Positions 30,516-43,700 of a stretch of DNA of 64,000 bases are shown here, in pieces. This stretch comes from Dipetalonema caudispina (taxonomy: Eukaryota > Nematoda > Chromadorea > Rhabditida > Onchocercidae). A program made the position numbers and the translations under genes. The notes beneath the pieces were generated by a model. It did not search any database. It saw only the letters and a program-made list of their open reading frames with translations, and was not told where the DNA came from. Position 1 is the stretch's first letter. Each line of letters begins with the position of its first letter. Where the stretch lies: contig JABVXV010000269.1 of assembly GCA_013365325.1 (NCBI GenBank), positions 23,734-87,733 of the forward strand, written 5' to 3'.

Positions 30516-33374
30516 CTAATTTTTCTGAAATATTTTTTCATCTCGTCTGCGATTCTTCACAACTTTTTTCAAAAAATATTCGCCAGCCTGAAACAAAGTT
30601 AAGGTGAAGAACACTTTCACAACTCATGTAGATCACAGATTCCCCTAAACAAAGATAAAATGTGATATTCAGTACTAACGAATAATTTAGAGACTTCAAA
30701 TTTTCAGAACACTCAAAATATATAATTAAAACAAATTACTTTGTAAGATGATCGAACGAGAGGACCGCTTGCTGTATATAAAAATCCCATTTTATCTCCC
30801 ACTACACGCCACTTCTCGAATTTTTCTGGAGTAATCCACTCTTTTACCAATAAATGTCTTTTGGTGGGTTGCATGTACTGCCCAAACGTAAGTGCGTCCA
30901 CACCTGAAAGTTAAAATTGAATTAATAAATTTGAATTCAACGTTGAGGTACTTTTTCAAATATAAGCTATGGAAACGAAGTCCACTTATGCATGGTCCAC
31001 TCTTTTTGCGGAATCTTTACTGATCCCTTTGGATTTGAAAACAAAGAAAAAAATTTCGCTATGTCTTAAATAGTATAAAAAACTTGCTATGCTTAAAACA
31101 TCCTCTATTTAACAATGAATGATGCAGTTCTGGAGAAGTTAATACCTTGAATTATGCAACATTCATCATAACAGACAAGTTCAGGTGGCAAAAAAAAATT
31201 ACGAGTTTAAATTAGTAAACCAACTTCGACTCTACAGAATGACTTCTTATTTGGTGTCTAAGTCTCCCAAAACAACATTAACCTGAATCTCAATTTGAAT
31301 TTTGATTCGAGAAAAAAATAATCCTTACCGATTTTACGTAAATCATCCAGTGTTGTTAAAATTTCCTCGTCTGTCTCGCCCAAGCCAAGCATTAACGAGG
31401 TTTTTGTTACAATATCCGTACGAAACTAAAAAGTTCAGATGAACGTAGAAAAATTTTTAATGGAACAAGGAAAGTTAACCATAAGAATAACAATCGAAAA
31501 TATCATGAGTTTCAAAAACTTACTTTCTTCGCATGTTCCAGAACTTTCAACGATTGATCATAGGTAGCTCTCGGATCTCGTACCCATGGCGTCAACCTTC
31601 TTACAGTTTCCATATTATGAGCATAAACATCTAGTCCGGAAGAAGCAACCGTTTCAACAGAGCTCAATGAACCGCGGAAATCGGGTACGAGACATTCTAC
31701 AAGTATTTCTGGACATTCTTGTTTTAGATGTTGCACGGTTGCTGCTATATGGGATGCACCACCATCTTCGATATCATCCCTAGAATTGAATTTCATTAAA
31801 ACTAAAATCAATTTAATCAAAATTGACATTGAAATTAAAGTGCTCTACAGGTAATAAAGATTTAAAAATGATGAAAATAAGCACGATCACGAATTACGAA
31901 CCTGTCCACAGATGTGAGCACAACGTAGTTAATTCCCCAATCAGCAACAGCTTTAGCTGTATTTACTGGCTCCTCGGGATTGAGCGGGGGCGGCTTACGT
32001 GAGGTCTTGACAGAGCAAAATCTAAAAACCCATGAAAAAATTAACGTTCTGCTTATAGAAAAACGACTATTTCGAACTCTATTACTTAAAAAAAGAAGAT
32101 AATTTAGAAGAACTTTGGAATGCCCATAACATATTGCTGTAAATTTTAAATACTGCAATTCTGAGATATCGTTAAAATCAAACTATTCATATCACTGCCA
32201 AGACAATGGGTAACTATATGAAATGATTTAATGCTTGTGACATGTGCAGCTTTCAGATTCATAATTATCCCTGACATGAAAGTATGTATAGAAAAAAACA
32301 GTAACTAACTAACTTGCATCCTCTAGTACATGTGTCACCCATCAGCATAATGGTCGCTGTCGATGGTGTACTCTTTGAGCCACTCCAACATTCTTCAATG
32401 TTAGGACATCGAGCTTCCTCGCAAACCTGTAAATTTTCGAAATTTAAGTTGACCATTCTGTTATCATGGAACATGACTTTAGATATTTCATAAGTAGAAG
32501 TAAAACGATACTAATATTGCTAAAATCTTGAAAAGAATCCCAAAATAAAAATTATCCAAGCAAGTTCTCAAATTAAATCATCAAACAGAATTCTTTAATA
32601 GCTTGTGCGCACTTCCAAACGGAGAGCAGGAACTTTCAGTGATTCGGTTGAAAATGCCGTGACTGTAACTTTATAACAGATTGGAATGGTAAAATAAATT
32701 CGGAAAACTAAAAAACGAAAATATAGAAGTATAAAATATTTTCTTACATACCGTTGCAAGTTTTAATTTCTTTACTTGCTTCTTCAGGTGCGTGAAATTT
32801 GTATTATCCATAGAAGGTATGCTACGTTTTAGCCATGGTGGTAAACGTAATCTTTTAGCATTAGCTTCCAATTTCATCTGCATTCCATACCTTTCCATAG
32901 CATCGTTCGAATTTTCTGAAAAAAAAAATAACGACAAATTTTCCTGAAAAAAAGAGCAAACATATTAAATTATCTCTGATATAAAAAATAATAAAAGTAA
33001 TACATCTAATATTATTCATTAGCAAAACTGTACACTTTCAGATATCCGATGCAATGTTAGCTTAATAAGTAAGATAAAACGAATGATAATCTTTCAAGGG
33101 TGTGAAGAACTGGAAGTACATAAATGCTTGGTGATTAGCAGAAAAATAACTAAACAGTTTAGTAAAAAAGCAATAAAATAAAGTAAATAAAGAGTTAATT
33201 CCACATTTTAGAATATGAAAGACATTTGACAATATGCTAAAAGAAGAATAAAAATGAATTGAAGGAAAAATGATCACCTGTTTCAATAAAATCTTGTAAT
33301 GAAGGACCATCTGGAAGTGTTACACGTTTAGAGGAAAATGTAGCCCGTAATATTCTTGTCGTAGAAGAGATCAT
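30516..33374 (-). CDS. lias: Lipoyl synthase, mitochondrial (LIAS)
   Basis: Radical-SAM enzyme that inserts two sulfurs into the octanoyl group on lipoyl domains (PDH, OGDH and glycine cleavage H protein) in mitochondria. Exons on the minus strand: 33374-33278, 32915-32752, 32426-32314, 32021-31902, 31779-31524, 31425-31329, 30903-30740 and 30587-30516, giving 360 residues. The N-terminus [17 protein letters not shown] is a basic, Ser/Thr/Arg-rich mitochondrial targeting peptide. The auxiliary cluster cysteines CX4CX5C are at 89, 94 and 100. The radical-SAM motif CTRGCKFC has cysteines at 120, 124 and 127. It is split by an intron between Cys124 and Lys125. Other family blocks: [52 protein letters not shown] and [20 protein letters not shown]. 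All phases are consistent and no key residue is missing. A gttgcag acceptor lies four bases before the ATG. Confidence 0.96.
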
Positions 33375-33378
33375 AGAT

Positions 33379-33385
33379 CTGCAAC
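33379..33385 (-). promoter_or_regulatory. Candidate spliced-leader acceptor of LIAS
   Basis: On the minus strand gttgcag ends four bases before the LIAS start codon. No earlier coding exon is needed, since the targeting peptide starts here. Confidence 0.5.
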
Positions 33386-34349
33386 AATAACGATTATATA
33401 TTTATTTTTAGAATAAAAATAAATGCTGTGGACGAGTATATAATTTGTTTTTCGGATAATTTAAGTGTAATCAGAATTAATTTGAAAGAAATTTAAGTGA
33501 AGATATTTCAATACATTTCTAAGATAGTTAATTTTCAATTAAATTTTTTAAAAGTCCTCCAAATTATTTCATTTCAAGCAATCCCTCCAGTTTTTTTCAC
33601 TTTTAAAATTACTTTAAAACCTAAATTTACATCTATAATAATGGCACAAATTATCGTACTTTTAAAAGATATTTTTCCTAAAATCTAAGTTACTTTTCAA
33701 ATACCTAAAATTATTAAGTTCAAGAACTCAGTTAAAATTTAGTGATTCTAATTTAAATCACCATCTAAGAATTACTGCATAATAGATGAGAGGTAAAAAT
33801 TTCGTCATATAAAATTACCATATAGCAACTTGAATATGAACCCGAATTGAAGGATATTCGGTATACACTTTTTTTTTTTCTATCCTATAAAGGTTGTTGA
33901 AATGTTTTAATTCACTCTCAATCACTGCTAACATATATCTCTCTATAGTATTTCGTTGTTTTCTCAAACTCTACCACAATTATAATTGGAATTTGTAACA
34001 ATGTCTGTTATTCCTATAGCAAATCATAAGTTTCTGTAACAAAACAATCCAATTTTTCTTTCCTCTTAATCTTTATATGTTTATTTTTTTTGTTGATTGT
34101 AAATTAATGTTTGATAAAATTTTAAAACTTTATTCCATCCATTTTTATCATATTTTTTCTTGTATTCTCAATCATACTCCTCAATTTTTTATCACTTTCT
34201 AATTCTCCTCCTAGCATTATGTCATCCTATAAATGACAATTAACTATCATTTATCAATCATTCTGATATAACTCTTTACTACAATATTATTTTAATTTTA
34301 GACGAGCATCTATATATCTATTGATTGCCAATGAAATGAAGCATTAGAT

Positions 34350-34530
34350 AAGTATCAAGAAATTATTAACCAATTAAGTGAATTCTTAATTATTGGATGA
34401 TTATCGGGAAGTTACTAACTAATCAAATAAGTTTTTAATTACCGAACGAATATGAACAAATTACTTACTAGTTATCAAATGAATATCAAGAAGTTACTAA
34501 CTAATTAAGCTTTCATTTATTAAACCCTAA
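34350..34530. repeat. Degenerate ~50-bp tandem repeat, about four units
   Basis: Units share RTATCRRGAARTTAYTAAC followed by YAAT-rich sequence and TTAATTA, recurring at about 34351, 34402 and 34483. One shortened unit lies at about 34451. Divergence between units indicates age. Confidence 0.6.
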
Positions 34531-37378
34531 GTAATATTAATTCCAGTTAGTGGAATTAGTTACAGAAAATAAAATCAGTTATTGGTGAATAATTCCAGTG
34601 TGATATTGCTGTTAATTTTTTTTAAAATTTCGTTTTTTCTATGGAATTGTAACAGGCAAGATATATAATAGTGAAACTATACCAATACATTGTATGTTCC
34701 GATTAAATGATTGCAGATTAAGATAGGATAATATTATTTCCAGGTTATACTTCTTCTTTTTCTTTTAGCTTTCATTTTTTGATTCAAATTTTCAATTCAC
34801 TTTTTTACTTTCATTTTTCTTAATCGTTAACAAAAAATTTAGGATGAAAATTAATTATTTTTGGTTAATTTCATTTTATATTCTCCGAATTGACAAGTTA
34901 AGTTTTGCTTAATTTTTTTCTCTTTTTCAAACAAAATATTAACTGAGATTGAGAATATAAAATAATGCAAAAGAGAAAAGTGTTATTATCATTATGAGAG
35001 AACTGAATAACTTTCCTGGCAATATTTTAATTAATATAGTTTTATCAAATAGAACCTGCAATTGTACTTTTAAGCTTATTTTAAGCTTTGAGGAATAGCT
35101 TTTATCAGGCTTTTATTGAGCAATTGCTTTAAAAAAGTTCCAATGGATATGATAAGCTATTCAAATTATTAATTGTCAAGTTAGGATTGCATACTTATCA
35201 GTTTTATCTAATTTTCAAGGTCCTGCATTTTGCTCTTATTTTGATATGAAGTTTGGTTAATTGCGCACTTGATAGTTTAGTATATGATGATTACCAATTA
35301 TTTTTGTTGATTTTAGATATAACTTTTCAAAAATTTCATAAAATATGAGCGGATATCTTGCAACTTGGATTGTGAAGATGCGAACTTGTTATTAAGTAAT
35401 GAGGTTATTGATTGTCAAAGTTGATTTGATAATTGGTAATTTCAATGCGTTTCAGGGTTGGATAAAAGTGAATATTTTGTGTTTTCCTTTTCTTTCCACA
35501 AGTGCAATCCCTAAAAGTAAACTTAATGTGATCCATGAAGCCTATATAGACTAGCAACAATAGTAGCATTTGCAGTTCTCATTCAGTTCCAATTAATTAC
35601 TTTTATGCTATTTGAATGTAAGTTGTATATTATTTCTACTGATTTTGCTTGGCTTGCTTGAAATCTGTTTTTTCTTTTTTTTTTTTTTCAAGAAAGGAAA
35701 TAATTAGCAATTATATCGCAACATGAATATAGCGATTCATTTTTCTCTTTTTTTTTTTTTTTTTGAACTGGGAAAAAAATTGTAGAAAAGAAATCAATAC
35801 ATTCAATATGAATATGGCATACATTTTTCATTTTAATATGGCATTGTTAAACTTAATGGCTTAAAGGATTACCTTTGTATTTAAAAAGAATCAAGAAGAT
35901 TTAATCTTACCGTAAATTGATAAAGTCTTCAGTAGATGATAGTTGTGCTATGTTAGATCACAAAAGTTAGTTTCGTTCTCTTGGTCTAAGCTGAGGTACT
36001 TGCCCAATTTTAAAATACTTTTCACAATCTTAACCATTTCATCAAGAAGCATGTTTCAGTTATAAAAATTAATGATTCATCATGTTTAAAACTAATATAT
36101 TTTTTTGAGTCGCTAATATGAATTGGGATTCTTGAGAGGTGATGGGAAGTGAAAAGTGAATGAATTATTTGAAATCAAAAGAATGACGAAACTATAATAA
36201 AATTGGAATGTTTACGAGCTGATTTGTTTTTTCGATATGATAGTAACTATTAATTCACTGATTACTTTATTCGCAACTGAGAAGATATGAGACAAACATG
36301 CACCAAATGGTTTTACTGAAAAATGAGATAAAGTTTGGTGGAAGTACGCGAACGATATCATTCTTTGGGAAGTGATTGAACATTAAGAAATGACCAGAAA
36401 CAGGGATATAGTACAAATTAAGATTTTCGAATGTGTAAAAAAAAGAAAATTTAAAAATGCATGCAAGTTTAAATAGGATCGAAGTGTAATATTGGATTCA
36501 GTTTGAGAAATAAATTCAACCATAATGATTTAGATGATAGGAATTAAGGAATAAAATTAAATTTAAAAAATGAATGAATTTGTAGCATAAAATGCAGTAT
36601 AAAATTGAATGGAAATCAAGTTTATAGAAGAAGAAAAAGGAGAGAATTCAACATTAATGGTTTCATTTTGCACTTGTTAAGTATATCATTTCTTTATTCA
36701 TAGGCCGTAGTAGGCATTTCAAGGACTTTAATAAAGCTTCTCATTTCTCCTAGTTTATATGTTTACCTTTTTTTTTTTTTCTACCAACACTAAAATTATA
36801 CTGGTTTTTCGTTAACTATCCAATCCGATATTTGTGACATGGCAAAACGGAAAGTAAACTGTAACAGATGTATTTACTACGTTTTTCCAGTCATTAAAAT
36901 CAGGTTCTGTGATCTTCAGTTTTCATAGTCACATTGTGTTGTGAGGGAAAAGTCCATACAGCTGTTTGCTTTTCCTCTATGTTAATCATTCCCATATCTT
37001 TTTGTGAAAATTAAATTTCAAGCAAGAGAAAAAAAAAAGCGAGAAATCCTTTAAATACTTTTTAATGAATTCTGTATTATTCAAGTTCATTTACTTCTTC
37101 TAATTTTTCTCATTTTTTCGATTAAATTAAATTATTTGACCTTTTTTCCTTTCCTTTAATTTCACCAATTTTGCAAATTTTTGCTTATATTCAATGAAAT
37201 CTTTAAATTTAACTGGTAGTTTAATATAGTAGCCAAAACTACTCTATGATTCGTTTCATCATGATATTAAACAATGTATCGTAACATAGCTTGGCTAGTC
37301 ATATATTCTAGTAGGATTTTCGAAATAAAAACGTAGTAAAAAACGTGGATCTGTTAATCGAACTACAACCTTTTCTGG

Positions 37379-37398
37379 AATATATCACGTGATATATT
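37379..37398. repeat. 20-bp perfect palindrome centred on CACGTG
   Basis: AATATATCACGTGATATATT reads identically on both strands and has a canonical E-box (CACGTG) at its centre. Confidence 0.7.
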
Positions 37399-39170
37399 AT
37401 GATTATGATCATCCTATATGATTAGATAATGCTAATGTAAAAATGTTGTGAATATACTGTATTTCTTTCCTTTTTTTTTTTGCATATGTTATGATTATTT
37501 ATTTCGTCGTCATGGTAATAGGATACTTTACTTTGAGAACTTTTTCTCCTTCCATATCTTTCCATTTCGATCGTACATAAATTATTGGAAAAAATTGCAA
37601 TTGACACCTTTTAATGACCTTACCACGATTAAGTGTAATGTTTGTATGGCTGATCTGGATAGATATTTTGCTATTTAATTTCCTTCATTCAATATAGGAC
37701 AATGAAGTTAATGGGGCAATATTTCCTCCAGTTTCCCTATCAACGTTTGTTTGTTTTTTTCTTCTTTTATTAAAGTTCTAACGATGTATTTTTTTTTTTG
37801 GTTATCTCTTTTTCCAAGGAAATTTATGCAAATTCCGAATAAAAACGTGTATAAACCTTTTAGGTAATCGTTAAAAGAATTTAAATGCAACAATTGTTAG
37901 AGCTATTCAAAAGCTTAAATTTTTTGATTTTTTATCAAAAAAGAAGCGAAAGAGCAAAGTATAAAATAAAAATGTTGCTTTCAGGATTACGTTGCGTATC
38001 GCTGAAGAGAGATGGAAACTAGAAGTGATGGATTACCCGATGGCTTCTATAAGACGTAAGGATTGATGAAATTTTCACATTCAGGATATAAGATGAAGGG
38101 AAAAGTTCGTTGAAGAGTGTTTGCTAAATGGTTAATTTATGGGGAACGTAAAACAGAGAGTAGTAATGTTTTGTCTTTTCAAAAAAAAAAAAGTTTTAAG
38201 AATTGAAAATATTAATTAACATGCCTGAATATGTTGATAACATTCAGGAGTTAACGAAGAATTGGTTGACACACAAAATGATCGTTTTTTCGCAACATTC
38301 CTTTCTGATTTTTGTTTTGCCCGGGAAAAAAGAAGACAGTTTTTTTTTTTTTCTCTCTCTCTCTCTTTCTTTCTCCCTGTGTGTATGAAAATTAAAATGA
38401 TGCAAATTACGATAATAAATTGAATGATAAAGTTTATGCGATTTAAAAATTTTAAAACAGAGAAATCATATCCTTCAAAAAAATGAAATAAACCAAGGGG
38501 AGATGAAGGAGGAGAATGAGAACGAAATGAAGGCAAGTTTATATGTTATATGAGAAGGGTAGTGTAGTGTTGAGAAAATTGGTGGGTTTCTTTTTTTTTT
38601 TTTTTTTGGAAAAGTACTTCTAATTCTGTTTCTTTACTTCACTTGCTATTGCATTGCATTCTTTTTTTTTTTTTTACTTTTCCTTTCTCTTTACTTGAAT
38701 TATGAAACAAACTTAAGCATAAATGAAAGCAGGGAAAAAAGAAAAAAAAAAAATTATGCTTTTTATGAAGTGATTGGCATATACGATAGATAATTGTAGT
38801 TTTATATCAAAAGATATTCATATGAAAGAAGGAAACGATAAGGTAAGATGTGATTTCCATTTTTATACTTTATAATTATGTTATTCTATATATGTGTTCA
38901 ATATACACCCATTAACATATGTTTAACATATGAACAAATTAAAACGTTGAAATAATTAAAAGATATGCTCAAAATTGATAGTATACAAGGAAAGAGAGAG
39001 CAGATTAAATGCAAACATATACATGCATACATGAACTGATGCGTGTATAGTATTATACATATATATATATATATATTTGTGTGGACAAATAGATGCGGGC
39101 AGGTAGGTATTTATGACATTTGTGCAAAAGAATCAATAAATGGAAGGGAAAAAAAGTGAAATATTGGTAG

Positions 39171-39330
39171 TTATGAATGCGTGTATATGTGTGTGTATGT
39201 GTTGTATGTGGCGTATACGTGTATGTGTATGTGTGTATGTTACGTGTATGTATGTATGTATGTGTATATATGTTATATAAATGTGGATTGAGCAGGGGAA
39301 AGGAATTACTGCTTGTGTGTGTATGTATGT
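39171..39330. repeat. TG / TATG-rich simple-sequence tract
   Basis: Interspersed GTGTATGTATG-type repeats of several lengths, preceded by a (TA)n run at 39058-39077. Confidence 0.8.
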
Positions 39331-40670
39331 ATGTTTGTTTAAGTTTTGTTAGTTGAAGAGAAAAGAATGAAAGAAAGAAAAGGAAGGAATTCTTGCATCA
39401 GTATTTGTTATTTGATGGTTCGAATGGGAAGAATAGAATGTTGAAAATTGTTGAGAAGAGGCGAAGAAGTATCTTTGCCACTTGCTTTGAAGTATTACTG
39501 CAAAGCTGGATTGGAAAGCATCGTAACATATCCCGCATTCATCCGGTTAGTTTGTCTTCAGTCACTGCATGCGCCCTATAATTGTAACGCTAAGAAGAAG
39601 AGGAAGCGGTAATGAGTGGGATATGAAAGAGAGAGGAAGATAAATGGATATGGTGATAGAGGAGGAAAGAAATTTGTCTTATTTATGCTAGTATCAAGGA
39701 ATGGAATTATTTTAAGCAAAACCGATTTTAAACCAAAAATGGGTTGTTTTGATTTAGTAGATAAGAGGTTAAGATAAATTAACACCAAATAATGGGTTAT
39801 GGTTACAGTATGGTGATAAATGATTTATACAATTACTAATAATGATTATATTAGTTTAGCGGTAGGTAGTAGTAAAATTTGGTTAAATGCCTTTTTTTTT
39901 TTAGGTATTATCAGGAAATGATTGATACATTTTCAGCTTTGCTAATTTGGAAAGGAAAAATAATCTTGTAAGATTATCTTCTTATCACTACTTTTTTGTC
40001 GGCAAATACTGGAAGAATCATGTGGAGAAATTACACATAATTTCAATGTTTCAAAGTTAAATTTTAATGTTTCACATATACTATGAAATTTTTGGCAACA
40101 TTTCAAAGAATAACATCGGCCATTAGCCATCATCGGCCAATCATATGACTTTTGGAATTTGTTTATCTCCACTTTTCTTTCTCCTCTTTCTTGCCCATCC
40201 CAAAATGTTTTAATTCGATTTTTACTGCCACAGATAACATAAACGTACTTTAAGTTCATTTGTGATTCTTAATAAGGACTTTATTCATTTAATGAGAAGT
40301 ATTTTTAAGAGAACATATGAGAGAGAAAGATGGGAAGGTTACGAAGTTATCGATGATAGAGGAATAAAATTTGTTCATGGTTGGTCGTTAATTAGGGTGT
40401 GGGAGCGAAGAGGAGAAGGAAGGAAGCAAAGGGATTTCTCGTCCTGCATTTTCAAAATATGTTTCAATGCACATCATATGACTTCTGCTCATCATTTTCT
40501 CCTTTATTTGACTTTTGTAGAATGTTGCCGTGTTAATTGTTAATTTTGAACTTACTGATACCGTTATCATCGTTATTATCATTATTCATTCATTCATTTT
40601 GAGTTTTATGCGTCGGCGTACCATCGTGATATGTCGTGATGGCGGAAAATGAATTGATAAAAACTTCGCC

Positions 40671-40677
40671 ATTTCAG
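40671..40677 (+). promoter_or_regulatory. Candidate spliced-leader acceptor of DDX23
   Basis: The sequence atttcag lies 43 bases before the DDX23 ATG at 40721. The intervening leader is purine-rich and has no ATG. Confidence 0.5.
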
Positions 40678-40720
40678 TAAAATAGCAACAAAGGAAAAAG
40701 GAGAGAAAGAAGAGAAAAAA

Positions 40721-43700
40721 ATGTCTTCAACACGGAAGGAACCATTAGCAATTGAAGAGTTGATCGCCAAGAAGAAGGAGCTGGAGGAAGCAGAAACAAA
40801 GGTATTTGTTGTTTGCAAGTTTACTATCGTTATAATTATCATTATCACTAATATTATCGCAATAATGATTGTCGGAGACTGTTATAAAAAATCCTATCGA
40901 CATACATGGGCATCATATGTCTTGTATTTAAAATTTAGGTATTACATTTCTCCATGCTTAAATTATTGAAATGGGAAGATATCAGTTTGGTAATTCAGTT
41001 AGTTTTGCAGTTATCATGATTATCTATTCTGATTATATAATTACTGCTTCATGATATTATTCCTGTTATCATTTTATTATAACTGTAATTAATAGCATTA
41101 TTTCTATTCAATTGAAAATAGCAGTGTTAACCAATTGTTCAGCTATTTATTTTAATCCATGTGTTGGATAGAATAATCCTTTCAGTGGTATTTTTTACTT
41201 ACACGAATTTGTTCATTTCCGTGGTTATTCGTCATTATATTACGAAAAAAAAGGAAGAGAAGATTTTTTACTTTTTGGCAGAATTTAGACTAATTTGTCA
41301 TCCTCATCCCCATGGGAACTGTTTTGTTCACTGATAGCAGTAAGCGTTTTTTGAGGCTTTCGGAAGATGTTCTTAGTTCGACGAGATTTTTCAAAGTTTA
41401 ACATCTTTAAAATATTTGTCATGACTTTAAATCAAAGAGAAATAGAGAATATAAGTTTTCATACTGTAAATCCGAAGAGAAAGTAAAGGATGTGGTAAAA
41501 AAAGTTATTGCATATTAAAATAATGAGTTGAATATTCCTCGCTCCTTCGTATTCATTAAAAGACTGTAATTAACAACTTAACATAGAGTTCAAAGTTAAA
41601 TTAAGCGTTACTGGATAAAGAATGGATGTCTCATTTTACTATTTAGTTGGAAGATTGGCGAAAGACGCAAATGTGACAGTTTGTTTTAGTTTTTAGGATT
41701 GCTGATAAAATATCAAGCATATCTTATTCTGGTTGTGGAATCAGTCACTTATTATGATGCTTGAGAGATATAGGATGAAAAAGGAGAGGAAATGAGTGAT
41801 TAAGCAAATGGAATAGCAGTGAATTATTTTGACTACTTTATGTAAATAAACAATGTTAGATTCATTTATTTCCCCTCTGAAATATCTTTCCATTAAATAG
41901 CAACATGAAATTTTAAAAAAATTAAGAAATAACTTGCTATATAACAGTTCTCTTATTTAGGTTTTTTTATATGAATAAATTATAGAGAACCCGAAATGAG
42001 CTATGATATCATTTGTATATGAAGTGAGAAAGACGAAACACTAGATCTTACCGTCGTTGTTGCTGAAAAGTGTGTGACGGGAGAAAAAATAATTTTAATG
42101 AATTGTAATTTCGGCGAAAAAAAACTGGATTATTTTCCGTTCTCTCACTTATGAAAGTTACTAAATTACTAAAAATTCATGTAGAAGTTCAAAAAATTTT
42201 GAAGGTTTATTCATGATTGCAATATGGATAAAAGAGACAGACTAGAAACTTGAGGATTAAGCAGGGGGTTTCGGAATTTCATTTGTCAAGAGCAAACAAA
42301 TTGCTTCCTAAATTTTCATTACTGCACACCTTCTGCTTGTCCTATCCAGCACGTGTGGATAATTCTCTACGTACATTCGGTGTAAAAGTTTCTAAATAAA
42401 ATTTAGAAGAAAGCGAGTGGAGTTTATTTATCGTTTAGAGACATTCAATATTGGATGTGTTTTGAGGATCGTTCAAATATGTTGGGAGAAAAAGCTGTAC
42501 AGATATGAGTAAAACTTTCAGGGAGTAATAAGATTTCATTAGTATCATACTGTAAATAGGTATTATGACATTCAGATATTACCGTGATGTGACTATATCG
42601 CATAACTTCATATTTTTTACTGAGTTTTGGAATTTTATTGCAGTAGTATCATAGTGTGAATACGGATGTCATAATTTATTAATGTATATACGTTTATATA
42701 GTGGTTGTTGTTTCGCCGTGGAAATTTTATTTCTTAATTACTTGCAGCCAAAATTTTTGACACGTGTTGAACGTGAAGCACTAGCACTGAAGAAACGTGA
42801 AGAACAAGTGGCAAAACAACGAGAAGCTCAAAAAGCACTGCTTGAGAAACGGAAAGCATTTATTCAGGATGCTAAAAGAACAGGTTCTGTGATTCTTCAC
42901 CTTAATAATTCTTAAATTGTTAGGACCTCCCCCTTTGTCTTTTTTCTTCTCCTTCTTTTAGGGCTAGATATATCTTTTATTCGATTGGTGTTTCTATGTC
43001 TTATCAGTTTCTTCACTTTGTTCAAATAGTATGCTTCCTTATAGTTTGCAGTTTCCACTTTTTATTTGATGCTATTATTTTGCAGAGAAAGAACGTGATC
43101 GAGAACGTGAGAAAGAACGCAAGGATCGCGAACGTGAACGTGAAAAAGACGTGGAGCGTGAGAAGGATCGTGAACGAGGGCGTAGAAGTCGAAGTCGTGA
43201 TCGAGAAGGTAAGGTTGCGGTAGTCTATGTTCAGTTTTTATCAAGAAAAGTTTTTTGGATGGTAGAGAGCTTTATATTACCAAATCATTTCATTCCATTC
43301 ATTGATTACGAATTTTGCAGGACGAAGAAGTAGGAGTCGTGAAAGGAGGAGTCGAAGCCGCGAAAGACGAAGTAGAAGTCGTGAACGACGTAGTCGTAGT
43401 CGTGAAAAACGCCAAGATACGGAAAAAACTGATCGTAATGGAGAAACGAAAGATGAAAGAGAAGCCGACAAAGATTTGGAGAAGCTTAATGAAGCTATCC
43501 GTCAGCGTTACCTCGGCAAGTTCTTGTTTTCATAGTTTTAACATATTTCAGCCATACATAGTGAAGGTAATATTGTTTGGCTTTGTTGTGGCGTGTGAAA
43601 TTCTACAGCCTTTAACCTTTTTTGGTTTACTTCACGAGTTTTTGAGACAAAATTTTAAATTTCTAAATTATTTTGAAGTTATGTACTAGATTCTTTGTTG

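Larger units (their letters stand above)
33375..40720. other. 7.3-kb AT-rich region without a recognisable gene
   Basis: Lies between the divergent LIAS and DDX23 genes. I read both strands and found no exon with protein-like composition. It contains many poly-T/poly-A runs, a degenerate tandem repeat (34350-34530), a 20-bp palindrome (37379-37398), a CT tract (about 38352-38378) and a TATG/TG-rich tract (39171-39330). It may include distal regulatory DNA or unseen non-coding RNAs. Confidence 0.55.

Noticed and set aside
39410..39430. Possible tRNA B-box (ggttcgaat)
   Set aside because: The flanking bases do not form a T arm or acceptor stem, and no A-box lies at the right distance. No tRNA gene was found elsewhere.
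39393..39581. 62-codon frame in the gene-free region
   Set aside because: No acceptor or donor, no continuation and no domain; near the length expected by chance.
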